In this document: positions 40,997-50,608 of the stretch, one piece after another
Position numbering within the stretch: position 1 is the stretch's first letter
How the letters are laid out: every line of letters begins with the position of its first letter
NCBI GenBank assembly: GCA_050018455.1
Contig: JBEKAA010000009.1
Span: forward strand, 65,976-129,975
Direction: 5' to 3'
DNA length: 64,000 bases
Source of the DNA: RBG-13-68-16 sp050018455
GTDB taxonomy: Bacteria > Acidobacteriota > Thermoanaerobaculia > Thermoanaerobaculales > Thermoanaerobaculaceae
The notes under the pieces: generated by a model
What the model was told of the DNA's origin: nothing
Seen by the model: the letters and a program-made list of their open reading frames with translations, nothing else
Database searches by the model: none
Translations under genes and position numbers: made by a program

Positions 40997-42859
40997 TCAC
41001 GCCGCCTCCCGGAGCCAGAGTTCCAGGACGAGCAGCGCATAGACGAGCCCCGGACGGTTGCGTTCCTGAATCGCGGTCCCCTCGACGACCTCTCGCACGA
41101 ACCCCGCATCGAGGAACTCCGACACCCTGCACCCGGGCGAGACGAGAGCGTCGAGGACCACCTCGCGGAGATCGCCTGACAACCAAGCCGCGAGTGGGAC
41201 CTCGAACCCTCGCTTCTTTCCCGTGACCACCTCCCGCGGCAGGCGGTCGCGGTACGCGTCGCGCAGCACCGCCTTCAGCCGGCGGCCGCGCACCCGGTAC
41301 GAATCCGGCAGGCGGAGCGCAAACTCCGCGACCTCGTGGTCGAGGAACGGCGAACGACCCTCGAGGGACGCCGCCATCGTCGCCATGTCCATCTTGACCA
41401 ACAGGTCGGACGGCAGGTTGATCCGCAGGTCGCCCGCCACCTGCGCGTCCATGGCCGACAGTCCGGTTTCGAGCCGGCCCTCGACCCACGCCTCGGTCGG
41501 CCGCTGCGGCGCTCCGCGCCAGACCTGCGTCTTGTCCTCCTCGAGCAGGAGATCCGCGGTCCAGACGAGATAGCGCTGACCCGCCGACAGCGAGAGCCCG
41601 CGCCCGAAGCGCCGGAGCAAGCCCGCTGCTGAGCGGCGTCTGGTCGCGCCGACCCGAGAAAGCGCGACCCGCATCACCGGCCCCAGCGCCGGCACGCGGC
41701 TCGCGCGCCCGAGCGCCTTCGCGGCAAGGTACCTGCGATACCCGCCGCAGACCTCGTCGCCCCCGTCGCCGTTGAGGACCACCGTGACGTGCTGGCGCGC
41801 CAGGCGCGAGACAGCCAGGCTCGGGATCGCCGAGGGGTCGGCGAACGGCTGGTCGAAGTGCCGCGCAATCCTGAGCAGCTCGTCCAGCGGGGCCACGTGG
41901 AGTGGCATCACGACGTTCTCGACGCCGAGCGCCTCGGCGGTGCGGCGGGCGACCGGGGCCTCGTCGAGATCTTCGTCGGCGACGGAAACGGTGAAAGTCC
42001 GCAGCATCCCGCCCAGATGGCGTGCCGCCTCGAAGGCGACCACGGAGGAGTCGACGCCTCCGGAGAGGAAGACCCCCACCGGGACATCGCTCCGGAGGCG
42101 AAGCCGGACCGCCTCGGAGAGCCTGTCCCGAAGATGCTCCTGCGCTTCGTGGTACGAGAGCGACGCCTTCGGCCCGAACTCCGGTTGCCAGTAGGAAACC
42201 TCGCGCAGACCGCCGTCGCGGAAGCTCAGCCAGTGCCCGGGCAGGATGGCGCGGACGCCGTCGTAGACCGTGTCCGGCTGGGGGACCACCCCGAGAGACA
42301 GGTAGTCGTAGATCGCCTGCTCGCGAAGGCGGGGAGGAGTCCCCGCCCCGCGCAATATCGGGAGGAGCCCCTTCAGCTCCGAGGCGAACGCAAGGCCGTG
42401 GCCCGGCAGTTGGGAGAAGTACAGCGGCTTCTTGCCGAAACGGTCGCGCGCCAACAGCAACGTACGGGCCTTCCGGTCCCAGATCGCGAACGCGAACATC
42501 CCCCGGAGCTTCGCGCACAAGGCGGCGCCTTCGTCCTCCCAGAGGTGGACGAGCACCTCGGTGTCGGTCCTGGTGGCGAGGGTGTGGCCGCGCCGCCGCA
42601 GGCCGTCCCGCAGCTCGAGGTAGTTGTAGATCTCGCCGTTGAGAATGGCGACGACGTTGCGGTCCTCGCTGAATACCGGCTGATCACCGGTGACCAGGTC
42701 GATGACCGCGAGGCGCCGCATCCCCAGGACCGCGGCCGGCTCGACGAACGTTCCCCGCCCATCCGGCCCACGGTGTTCGAGATTGCGCAGGGCCTCCGCG
42801 AGACACGAAGCGGACGCCTCCACGTCGCGAGGCATGCAGACGCCGGCTATGCCGCACAC
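40997..42859 (-). CDS. asnB: Glutamine-hydrolysing asparagine synthetase AsnB
   Basis: A 620-residue enzyme making asparagine (or an amide on a related substrate) from aspartate, glutamine and ATP. The N-terminal class II glutaminase needs Cys at position 2, so the GTG at 42859 (GTG-TGC-GGC, M-C-G-I-A-G-V) is the start rather than the ATG at 42967. Other glutaminase marks are LEHRGPDGRG, MRRLAVIDL, ILNGEIYNY and RDRFGKKPLYF. The synthetase domain has the ATP-pyrophosphatase motif VFLSGGVDSSVVA (about 260) and GDGGDEVCGGYRRY. Asn synthetase-like proteins are frequent in polysaccharide clusters such as the one downstream, so the real acceptor may be a sugar or peptide. Confidence 0.94.
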   Translation of the reverse strand: MCGIAGVCMPRDVEASASCLAEALRNLEHRGPDGRGTFVEPAAVLGMRRLAVIDLVTGDQPVFSEDRNVVAILNGEIYNYLELRDGLRRRGHTLATRTDTEVLVHLWEDEGAALCAKLRGMFAFAIWDRKARTLLLARDRFGKKPLYFSQLPGHGLAFASELKGLLPILRGAGTPPRLREQAIYDYLSLGVVPQPDTVYDGVRAILPGHWLSFRDGGLREVSYWQPEFGPKASLSYHEAQEHLRDRLSEAVRLRLRSDVPVGVFLSGGVDSSVVAFEAARHLGGMLRTFTVSVADEDLDEAPVARRTAEALGVENVVMPLHVAPLDELLRIARHFDQPFADPSAIPSLAVSRLARQHVTVVLNGDGGDEVCGGYRRYLAAKALGRASRVPALGPVMRVALSRVGATRRRSAAGLLRRFGRGLSLSAGQRYLVWTADLLLEEDKTQVWRGAPQRPTEAWVEGRLETGLSAMDAQVAGDLRINLPSDLLVKMDMATMAASLEGRSPFLDHEVAEFALRLPDSYRVRGRRLKAVLRDAYRDRLPREVVTGKKRGFEVPLAAWLSGDLREVVLDALVSPGCRVSEFLDAGFVREVVEGTAIQERNRPGLVYALLVLELWLREAA

Positions 42860-43015
42860 GTCGCAACCCCGGTAGGCCAGTGGCCGGTCACGGGTGTGCA
42901 CCTCGAACCAGGTGGACAGGCCATGCCGACACTGTACCGCGTTTGAACCGGCCGCCAAACGATCCACCGCGTCGACCGGCCGGACACGCCAAGGGCTGGG
43001 GCCGGCGTCCTGCGC

Positions 43016-43507
43016 TCAGTCCTGATAACGCCGGGGCTGCTGGTTGCGCTTCGGGCCGGCGCCCGGAGTGGGCTGGTTGCCTTGCGCGTTCTCTTCGCGC
43101 CTCTCGCGCACCAACTCCTGGAGCCGGCCCCACTGGTCGGGTGTGAGGATCGCGCGCACCTTGACCAACATCTCGAATCGCTCCGCCTCGAGCCTCTGAC
43201 GCGCCTGCTGGAGCACGCCGAACGCAACGCGGGCTCTCTCGGCCTCGAAGGGCTCAGTTTCGGACGCCGCCTGGACGTCGAGCGTGGCCTTGTCCACGGT
43301 CGCCTTGAGATCGATCATCGCCTTGGCGTGCGGGTACGTCGCGGCGTTGAGCTTGCTCACCTGTTCGGAGGTGATGCCGAGCCGGGCCGCGATTCGCGGC
43401 CGTTCCCACCACTTCCCCACGGGCACGCTGAAAGGCTGGGCGGACGCGACCCCGCCGGCAAGCACCAGAACCGAACCAACCAACCACTTCGCAGCACGGC
43501 CACTCAT
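43016..43507 (-). CDS. Periplasmic Spy/CpxP-like (LTxxQ) protein
   Basis: 163 residues with a signal peptide (about 1-24, ending GGVASA). The mature protein is helical, with a first variant motif LGITSEQVSKLNA (about 44-56) and a second ILTPDQWGRLQEL (about 121-133), the hallmark of Spy/CpxP/ZraP-type periplasmic chaperones and metal sensors. The C-terminal tail is polar and Pro/Gln-rich. Its ATG overlaps the anti-sigma gene stop (ATGA), forming a sigma/anti-sigma/LTxxQ operon. It probably senses envelope stress or metals and feeds back on the anti-sigma factor; this is inference from context. Confidence 0.8.
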   Translation of the reverse strand: MSGRAAKWLVGSVLVLAGGVASAQPFSVPVGKWWERPRIAARLGITSEQVSKLNAATYPHAKAMIDLKATVDKATLDVQAASETEPFEAERARVAFGVLQQARQRLEAERFEMLVKVRAILTPDQWGRLQELVRERREENAQGNQPTPGAGPKRNQQPRRYQD

Positions 43508-43956
43508 GACCAGCTCCCTTCTCCGTCCACATCGGGGGCCGGGACAATGGCTTCCACGACTTCCTCGGATGCCACTGCGCTCAGGGGGTCCCGTGACAGG
43601 ATGTCGTCCACCTCGGTAAGAACGGCATCGGTGTTGAATTCCGGACGCGACACGAACTCGCTGCGCACGAGCGGAAGCAGGCTGAGTACCACGACCGCGG
43701 CGGCCGCCGCGAGCCACCGCACCCAGTGAGGCTTCCGGCTCGTGCCGCTCCACGCCGTGAGCGCCTGCTCGCGAACACGGGTCCGAGTCGCTTCGTCCGG
43801 ATCCTCGCCGAGCGCGCCGTCCACGGCCGCCAGGAACGAGTCGCGCCGGCGGCGGCAGACGAGGCAGGAGGAAAGGTGCTCTGCCGCTCCGGCGGATAGC
43901 TCCTCGCCGATCAACGCGAGATCCATCTCGTCGTCAGTGAGATGCTCGATGCTCAT
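43504..43956 (-). CDS. Zinc-finger anti-sigma factor
   Basis: A 150-residue single-pass inner-membrane protein. The N-terminal ZAS (zf-HC2) motif is H-x3-C-x2-C: His27, Cys31, Cys34 in AEHLSSCLVC. One membrane helix lies at about 79-97 (VRWLAAAAAVVVLSLLPLV), followed by an acidic periplasmic tail of about 50 residues. It overlaps the sigma gene upstream and the Spy-like gene downstream by four bases each. Expected to hold the adjacent sigma factor inactive until an envelope signal arrives. Confidence 0.88.
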   Translation of the reverse strand: MSIEHLTDDEMDLALIGEELSAGAAEHLSSCLVCRRRRDSFLAAVDGALGEDPDEATRTRVREQALTAWSGTSRKPHWVRWLAAAAAVVVLSLLPLVRSEFVSRPEFNTDAVLTEVDDILSRDPLSAVASEEVVEAIVPAPDVDGEGSWS

Positions 43957-44555
43957 GGGTTCGCCTCCTCGACCGCCGCCCGCACGCGCTGGACCGCCCG
44001 GTGCAGGTGCGTCTTGACCGTGCCGACATCCACGGCCAGTGCTTCCGCAATCCCTGCGAGGTCAAGTCCGACGAAGAACCGCAGGGCAAACACCTCTTGT
44101 TGGCGCCTCGGCAGCCGCGCCACCTCGCGGCGCAACCGCTCCACGGCCTGCCGCGCCATGGCCACCCGCTCCGGGCTGGGCTCCGACGACGACAACACGG
44201 CGATAGGGTCCGCCGCATCGTCGTCGCCGACTTCAAGCGGCTGGAACGGGACCAGTCGCCGCCGCCGCAGCCTGTCCCGGCATAGATTCACCGCGATTGC
44301 GATGAGCCAGCCGCCGAAGCTCCCCTGACCGGAGAACCGGGTGAGGCTCCGGAGGGCCCGCAGCAACGTCTCCTGCACCGCGCCCTCGACGTCCTCGCCC
44401 TGCGGGAGCAGCCTCCGGCAAGCCCGGAAGACCGCCAGCTCATGGCGTTCCAGCAGGGCTCCAGCGGCGTCGCGGTCGCCCCGCTGTGCTGACTCGACCA
44501 GCTCGAGCTCCTCCTCGGGCTCCAACGGCATCTCCCGCCGCGCAACGCTCGCCAT
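43953..44555 (-). CDS. ECF-family RNA polymerase sigma factor
   Basis: 200 residues. Region 2: LVESAQRGDRDAAGALLERHELAVFRACRRLLPQGEDVEGAVQETLLRALRSLTRFSGQGSFGGWLIAIAVNLCRDRLRR. Region 4: VARLPRRQQEVFALRFFVGLDLAGIAEALAVDVGTVKTHLHRAVQRV, a clear helix-turn-helix. First gene of a three-gene overlapping operon with its anti-sigma factor and a periplasmic LTxxQ protein. The ATG at 44555 is the first in frame; the divergent MBL gene starts 68 nt away, so the promoters must be close together. Confidence 0.93.
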   Translation of the reverse strand: MASVARREMPLEPEEELELVESAQRGDRDAAGALLERHELAVFRACRRLLPQGEDVEGAVQETLLRALRSLTRFSGQGSFGGWLIAIAVNLCRDRLRRRRLVPFQPLEVGDDDAADPIAVLSSSEPSPERVAMARQAVERLRREVARLPRRQQEVFALRFFVGLDLAGIAEALAVDVGTVKTHLHRAVQRVRAAVEEANP

Positions 44556-44622
44556 ACCCCAGATGACGCACGCGGCCCGTCAAGGTTGACAATACCGCAA
44601 CCGGGCAGGCACTCTCATCCAC

Positions 44623-45468
44623 ATGCGGCAAATCCGCCTCGCAACGTCCTGGGGGGAGCTGCGGGTGGCAGGCGGCTCCCGGGCGGGCGAGGCCTCGCTC
44701 ATCCTCCTCCCCCAGCTCCGGCTGGCGCTCGACGCGGGCCGGCCGGCGCGGGCGCTGGTTCCCCTCGGACACGTCGTCGTCTCGCACGGCCACATGGACC
44801 ACGTCATCGGGCTGCCCGCGTGGGCCAGCCAACGACAGCTCAACGGGATGCCGAGCGGCAAGGTCTACGTGCCCTCATCCCTGGCCGACGGCGTGCGCGA
44901 GCTGCTCGCCACCTGCGCCAGGCTCGAGGGCGGCAAGCCGTACGACGCCGAGGTGATCCCGGTCCGGGCAGGTCAGACCGTGGCTCTGCGCCCCGGCTTC
45001 GACCTGCGCTTCTTCGCGACGTCCCACTGGGTGGAGACGCTCGGGTGCTGCGTCGAGTGGGTGCGGCGCCGCCTGCGGCCCGATCTCGCCGGCATCGACG
45101 CCGCCGAGCTGCGCCAGCGCCACGACGGCGGCGAGACCATCACCGAGGAGGTCCGCACATCGCTCCTTGCCTACCTCGCGGACACCGGCCCGGAGGTGTT
45201 CGCCGACCAGCCCTTCCTCGCGGTGGTCGAGGTGCTGGTGGTCGAGTGCACGTTCCTGCGCCCCTCGGACCGGGAGCGGGCGCGCCGCTTCGGCCACATG
45301 CACCTCGACGACCTGGCGGAACTCACGCCGAGACTCCGCAACCGTCACCTCGTCCTGACACACCTCTCGCGCAGGCACCGCCTCGGCCCCGGCGCGCGAA
45401 CCATTCGGAAGGCGCTGTCCGCCGGTCTCTCGCCGGAGCTGCACCTGTTCAACGTGGAGTGGGAGTGA
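44623..45468 (+). CDS. Metallo-beta-lactamase-fold hydrolase, RNase Z-like (paralogue 1)
   Basis: 281 residues. The metal-binding signature HGHMDH lies in VVVSHGHMDHVIGLPAW (about 52-68). A second metal-site His is in FFATSHWVETLGC, an Asp/Cys-rich loop is VVECTFLRP, and the late His is in LVLTHLSRRH. The order and the EC(T/S)F phrase match the RNase Z (ElaC)/MBL phosphodiesterase group rather than true lactamases. A similar protein is encoded at 56757-57548 (SHGHLDHLSG, VECTFVEK, LVLAHLPPL). Whether either trims tRNA 3' ends cannot be decided here. ATG 44623 gives a normal N-terminus but has no strong Shine-Dalgarno sequence. Confidence 0.8.
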   Translation: MRQIRLATSWGELRVAGGSRAGEASLILLPQLRLALDAGRPARALVPLGHVVVSHGHMDHVIGLPAWASQRQLNGMPSGKVYVPSSLADGVRELLATCARLEGGKPYDAEVIPVRAGQTVALRPGFDLRFFATSHWVETLGCCVEWVRRRLRPDLAGIDAAELRQRHDGGETITEEVRTSLLAYLADTGPEVFADQPFLAVVEVLVVECTFLRPSDRERARRFGHMHLDDLAELTPRLRNRHLVLTHLSRRHRLGPGARTIRKALSAGLSPELHLFNVEWE

Positions 45469-45477
45469 TGGGGTTCC

Positions 45478-45660
45478 GGAAGTTCGAACGTTCGGAGGCC
45501 CGCACGGTTCAAAGGTCGGGCGAGGGCATGAGCAGAGGAGCGGCGGGGCTGAGGAGCAGAGGGGAAAAGGCAACGACCTGACAGCCATGTCTCTCGCTCC
45601 TCTGCTCCCACGCTCCTCTGCTCCTCTGCTGTTGTCGAACGTATGGACCTCCGAACGCCA
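45478..45660. repeat. Word-mosaic inverted repeat between MBL gene and ygfZ
   Basis: Left words GTTCGAACGTTCGGAGG, GAGCAGAGGAGCGGCGGGGC and TGAGGAGCAGAGGGG face right words CTCCTCTGCTCCCACGCTCC, TCTGCTCCTCTGC and GTCGAACGTATGGACCTCCG. It belongs to the same style as the blocks at 11148, 15441, 40550 and 56341, but lacks the octamer array and has no structured element beside it. No gene. Confidence 0.65.
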
Positions 45661-45662
45661 GA

Positions 45663-46640
45663 TCACCAGAGCGGAAAGCCCGCCACCTCGAACTCGCGGC
45701 CCGCACCGGTGAAGCGGTTGCCGGCAACGGCGTGCGCGCTGCGGACCACCCCCAGGCCGACGCCGCCGTAGTCGGGGTGCCGGCCCCAGCTCGTGAGCGT
45801 TCCGCAGGCTTTGTCTTCCCCTTGTGGCGCAAGCGGCAGCGGTAGCCCCGGCGGAGCGGCCTCGCCGCGCAGCTGGCGAACTCCCACAAGGGTCCGTGTG
45901 GGATGCCCGTACGTCTTCATCCGGGCGATGGTTTCCTGCCCGATGTAGCACCCCTTGGAGTACGAGACCGTCTCGGCGTCGATTCCGACCTCGGGGGGAA
46001 GCACGGTTTCCGTCAGCTCTGCCCCCCACGCCGGCGAACCGCGCCTGATCCGGTCGAGTTCTACCGTTTGCGCGAGCACCGGCTCGACACCCTGGGCGCG
46101 GAGCGCCTCAAGGACGGCCTCATCCGCACCCGCCAGCACCGCTCCCGGGACTCCCAGCATCAAGCGTCCGAACCAGGTCACCGAGCGCGCGTCGAACGTG
46201 CCCGAGTGCCACCCGCCGGCAGTCAGAACACCAGGATCCGCCCCTAGGGCGGCCGCGATTTCCGCCCACCTCGCCCCCACGAGCGCCGTCGCCCCCTCAT
46301 TGTCCGGAACGGGCTCCGAAATGCACCGCGAAAGGAGGAGATATTTACGGAGGGCTTCGGCCAGCTCGCCCGCTCGGTCCGGCGGCGCCATCAAGAGCGT
46401 TTCGGCGGCGCCACCGAAGACGGCCATGATCGCTCGGAACTGCCCCTTGGGCGCCAGGAGCAGCGCGAGGCAACCCCCGCCCGGAACGAGCGTCCGGAGG
46501 TCTTGACTCAACACCCGCTGCAAGGTGTCGCGATGCCCCGCTCCAGTCACGCGCACGAGACCCGTCTCGGCGAGATGCAGGAATCCCGCCCCGGTCTCGA
46601 GTTGGTCCAGTTCCTTCGCGATCCTCGCCTCCTGGTCCAT
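45663..46640 (-). CDS. ygfZ: YgfZ/GcvT-like folate-binding protein
   Basis: 325 residues of the COG0354 family, which supports iron-sulfur cluster enzymes using a folate. The diagnostic motif K-G-C-Y-x-G-Q-E occurs as SYSKGCYIGQETIARM (about residue 236). FLHLAETGLVRVTGAGHRDTLQRVLSQDL is the usual N-terminal folate-binding opening, and ELDRIRRGSPAWGAELTE precedes the motif. ATG 46640 is the first codon that gives a normal N-terminus; the frame remains open upstream without signal. Divergent from chrA. With many Fe-S proteins encoded nearby (hydrogenase, ThiC, glutamate synthase), such a repair factor fits the organism. Confidence 0.9.
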   Translation of the reverse strand: MDQEARIAKELDQLETGAGFLHLAETGLVRVTGAGHRDTLQRVLSQDLRTLVPGGGCLALLLAPKGQFRAIMAVFGGAAETLLMAPPDRAGELAEALRKYLLLSRCISEPVPDNEGATALVGARWAEIAAALGADPGVLTAGGWHSGTFDARSVTWFGRLMLGVPGAVLAGADEAVLEALRAQGVEPVLAQTVELDRIRRGSPAWGAELTETVLPPEVGIDAETVSYSKGCYIGQETIARMKTYGHPTRTLVGVRQLRGEAAPPGLPLPLAPQGEDKACGTLTSWGRHPDYGGVGLGVVRSAHAVAGNRFTGAGREFEVAGFPLW

Positions 46641-46745
46641 GACGCATCCCAGAACCCGGGTTGCGGTCGGCACCTTCCCGAGCTTTTCTGCGACTGCGTC
46701 TTGACGGGAGGAAACCCGCTGCCGCACACTCCGCGGGGGGTTCCG

Positions 46746-47945
46746 TTGGATAGATCGGCGCCAAGTCGATGGCGGATGGCCGGCACCTTTCTCCGGATCG
46801 GCGCGACGTCCTACGGCGGTCCGGCGATCGTGGCGCAGATCCGCAAGGTCACGGTGCACGACAAGCGGTGGCTCACCGAGGACGAGTTCCGCGAGTCGCT
46901 CGCGTTTGCCCAGATGCTCCCCGGGCCGATCGCGACGCAGACCGCCGCCCACATCGGCTGGCGTCTCCACCGCGGCATCGGGGTTCTCCTCGCGATGCTT
47001 GGGTACAACTCGCCGGCGTTTCTGCTCATGCTCGGCCTCTCCGCCGCCTATTTCCACTTCGAGGGGCTCCCGATCGTCCACTCGGCGTTCCGCGGGCTCG
47101 GGGCCGCCGTGGTAGGCATCGTCGTCCAGTCCATCCTCTCGATGGCGCAACCGGCACTTAAGAACTGGCGAGGCCTCGTCATCGCGGGGCTCGCGGCGTG
47201 GGGGTTCTTCGGCGGCGCCGATACCCTGCTCGTCCTGCTCGGCGCCGCGGCCTGCGGGGTCGTGGCGGGTGTCGTGCGGCCGGACCAGCCCCAGGCAAGC
47301 GGAAGCCACAACGGCGTGGAGCGTGTTGCGCCGCCCGCCGGGAGCTACCGCCGGACCGTCCTCGCGGTTTGTGCGGTGGCGCTCGCCTACGCGGCGGCCA
47401 TCATCGCCTCGCGCGCCGTCTCGCCCAGCTTGCCCACGCTCGGCCTCTCGATGACGAAGATCAACCTGGTGGCGTTCGGCGGCGGCTACACCGCCGTCGC
47501 GTTCATGTTCCAGGAGGCCGTCCACAACGCCGCCCACGCCTGGCTCACCCCCAAGGAGTTCATCGACGGGCTCGCGCTCGGGCAGATCACGCCCGGCCCC
47601 GTAATCATCACCGCGACCTTCATCGGCTACAAGGTCGGCGGCGTTCTCGGCTCGATTTTCGCCACCGTCTGCATCTTCCTGCCCTCGTCCCTCCTCCTCA
47701 CCCTGATCGCGCCGCACTTCGCGCGCTTCCGCCACCTGCGGGTCGTTCAGAGCGCGGTGGGCGGTTTGCTGGCGGCCTTCATCGCCATGCTCCTCCACGT
47801 CCTCGCCCAGGTCGCGAAGAGCGCCTTCATCGGCCCGTTCGAGGTCGCTCTCGCGCTCGCCGCCGCCGTTGCTCTCCGGCTCCGCGTCGACGTGATCTGG
47901 GTCGTCCTCGGCGCGACTGCGCTTTCCCTCCTCCTTGTGCGGTAG
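46746..47945 (+). CDS. chrA: Chromate transporter (CHR family), two-domain
   Basis: About 399 residues with roughly ten membrane segments arranged as two homologous halves. The first half has FLRIGATSYGGPAIVAQIRKVTVHDKRWLTEDEFRESLAFAQMLPGPIATQTAAHIG. The second has FGGGYTAVAFMFQEAVHNAAHAWLTPKEFIDGLALGQITPGPVIITATFIGYKVGG. Both carry the CHR 'GGxx...W-----F------QxxPGP' pattern. Exports or exchanges chromate (or sulfate-like oxyanions). The start is uncertain: TTG 46746 gives a normal leader; ATG 46776 is nine residues before the conserved region and also possible; the ATG at 46503 is too far upstream. Confidence 0.9.
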   Translation: MDRSAPSRWRMAGTFLRIGATSYGGPAIVAQIRKVTVHDKRWLTEDEFRESLAFAQMLPGPIATQTAAHIGWRLHRGIGVLLAMLGYNSPAFLLMLGLSAAYFHFEGLPIVHSAFRGLGAAVVGIVVQSILSMAQPALKNWRGLVIAGLAAWGFFGGADTLLVLLGAAACGVVAGVVRPDQPQASGSHNGVERVAPPAGSYRRTVLAVCAVALAYAAAIIASRAVSPSLPTLGLSMTKINLVAFGGGYTAVAFMFQEAVHNAAHAWLTPKEFIDGLALGQITPGPVIITATFIGYKVGGVLGSIFATVCIFLPSSLLLTLIAPHFARFRHLRVVQSAVGGLLAAFIAMLLHVLAQVAKSAFIGPFEVALALAAAVALRLRVDVIWVVLGATALSLLLVR

Positions 47946-48150
47946 CTCCCTCAGCTGCCGCCGGCGGTGACATCGGGTCGCGCGATTCTCAGGAGGAGTG
48001 ACCAGGGCAGGTGACCGGCGGCGGGCCACGACTATCGTCCGTGACCCGTGATCTGTCGCCAGAAAGGGACGAGAGCCCGCGACCCGATGGCATTGGGGTA
48101 TTCTGACCGTGCGGTCTAGGCGAGAGCGTCGAGGCCTACGGGAGGAACCA

Positions 48151-48699
48151 ATGCCGCGGTCCGGTGCGATGCAGGTTTCCGTCGCCGTGCTGGTTTCTCT
48201 CGCAGGGATCGTCCGGGCCCAGACTCAGACGCCGTGGCCGCAGGAGCCGACAGGCTTCCGGGGCGTCCCGTTCGGCGCCTCTGCGAAAGACCTCAGTGCC
48301 AAGGTCCCGGTTGAGGGCTGCCACGACGGGAGACTGTGCTCGATCTGGTGTTCGTCGAAGTTCACCATCGCCGGCCAGACCGGCCGGGCGGAGGTGATCT
48401 TCATCTGGTGGGAGTTTGCCGGGGTGGCCTTTCACTTCGCACCGGATGCTCTTGAGTCGCTCAAGAAGTTCGCAGTTGCAAACTACGGTCCTCCCCACGC
48501 AAGTGGGTCCACCCTCGGGCTCGGCCTGCAGCTGACGGCGCAGGAGGTGCTGAGATGGGACGGGAAGAAGGTCACCGTTATGCTGACGGATTCAAGAACG
48601 AAACCCAGAGAAGGGTTGTTCTTGCTGGAAACCAAAGCCCTCGATGAGTGCCTCAGGAAGGAGTTTCAGGACTGGCAGAAGTCGCTCCCACGCTTGTAA
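48151..48699 (+). CDS. Secreted protein of unknown function
   Basis: 182 residues. ATG 48151 follows GGAGGAACC; residues 1-23 are a signal peptide (VSVAVLVSLAGIVRAQ). The mature part begins FRGVPFGASAKDLSAKVP, a 'FRGxxFGxSxxxv' opening seen in many small exported proteins, and has two close Cys pairs (CHDGRLCSIWCSS). It then alternates beta strands (VIFIWWEFAGVAFHF) and helices. No operon partner; structured repeat copies C and D lie beyond its 3' end. No family recognised with certainty. Confidence 0.65.
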   Translation: MPRSGAMQVSVAVLVSLAGIVRAQTQTPWPQEPTGFRGVPFGASAKDLSAKVPVEGCHDGRLCSIWCSSKFTIAGQTGRAEVIFIWWEFAGVAFHFAPDALESLKKFAVANYGPPHASGSTLGLGLQLTAQEVLRWDGKKVTVMLTDSRTKPREGLFLLETKALDECLRKEFQDWQKSLPRL

Positions 48700-48848
48700 C
48701 GGAACCCCGCGGGCCGTGGCCCGGTCACTGCCAGCAACGCGACTCCAGTTGACCCAGTTCCTGCTTTGCCCGAACTCAGCTGTTCTGGCGGCGGGCGGCC
48801 GGTCAGAGGGGCCCTGAGAAGGACTTGCGGCAGGGCGGCGCGCCCGAG

Positions 48849-48981
48849 GCGGGTAGCCGCGCCGCCGAGAGTGGGCCAGATGCAAGGAAGGCGAGCGGCG
48901 AGCAGCGGAGCCTAGCCGGAGGCTAGGTGAGCATGCGAGGCGCGAGCCTGACGCCGCAGAAGGTCCGACGCCAGCGGCGCC
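48849..48981 (+). repeat. Structured repeat element, copy C
   Basis: First of two tandem copies in the 487-nt gene-free gap before glnA. The central hairpin is CCTAGCC-GGA-GGCTAGG, a double compensatory change relative to copy B at the second pair. The left arm is of the 'GAGAGT' type and the right arm of the 'GACGCC' type, so C looks like a hybrid of the two subfamilies. Confidence 0.85.
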
Positions 48982-49025
48982 CCGCCGAGCGAAGCGTTTT
49001 CGTGCCGGCAGGGCGACGGCAGCGG

Positions 49026-49159
49026 GCGTGCAGCCGCGCCGCCGAGAGTGGGCCGGATGCTAGGCGCGCGAGCCCGCCGCACCGGAGTGTGGCCGGAGGC
49101 CACATGAGGATGCGAGCGGGCGAGCGCAACAACGCAGACGGTCCGCTATCGGCGGCGCC
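49026..49159 (+). repeat. Structured repeat element, copy D
   Basis: Second tandem copy, ending 27 nt from the glnA stop codon (49187). The central hairpin is TGTGGCC-GGA-GGCCACA, with compensatory changes at pairs 1 and 4. Its internal CCGGATGC/GCAGACGG step keeps the tandem G-A mismatch while swapping the adjacent A-T pair for G-C. Confidence 0.85.
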
Positions 49160-49186
49160 ATCGGGCGACCGCAGGTCTTCCGATCG

Positions 49187-50512
<1,326 letters not shown>

Positions 50513-50608
50513 TCGACTCCCTCCAGTGGCGTCCGGCGGAGTGTGTCCGCCGCGTAGTCTCAAGTCAAGGGATCGTTTCGGAGCACACGAGCGTCAATCG
50601 CGGACCGC

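Noticed and set aside
40997..42967. asnB starting at the ATG at 42967
   Set aside because: That would bury the glutaminase Cys at position 38; the GTG at 42859 gives the required Met-Cys start.
48105..48130. GTGCGGTC upstream of the secreted protein at 48151 as a sixth copy of the cluster motif
   Set aside because: The left half matches, but there is no RRCGTTYY at spacing 12; GAGCGTC occurs much closer. Not counted.
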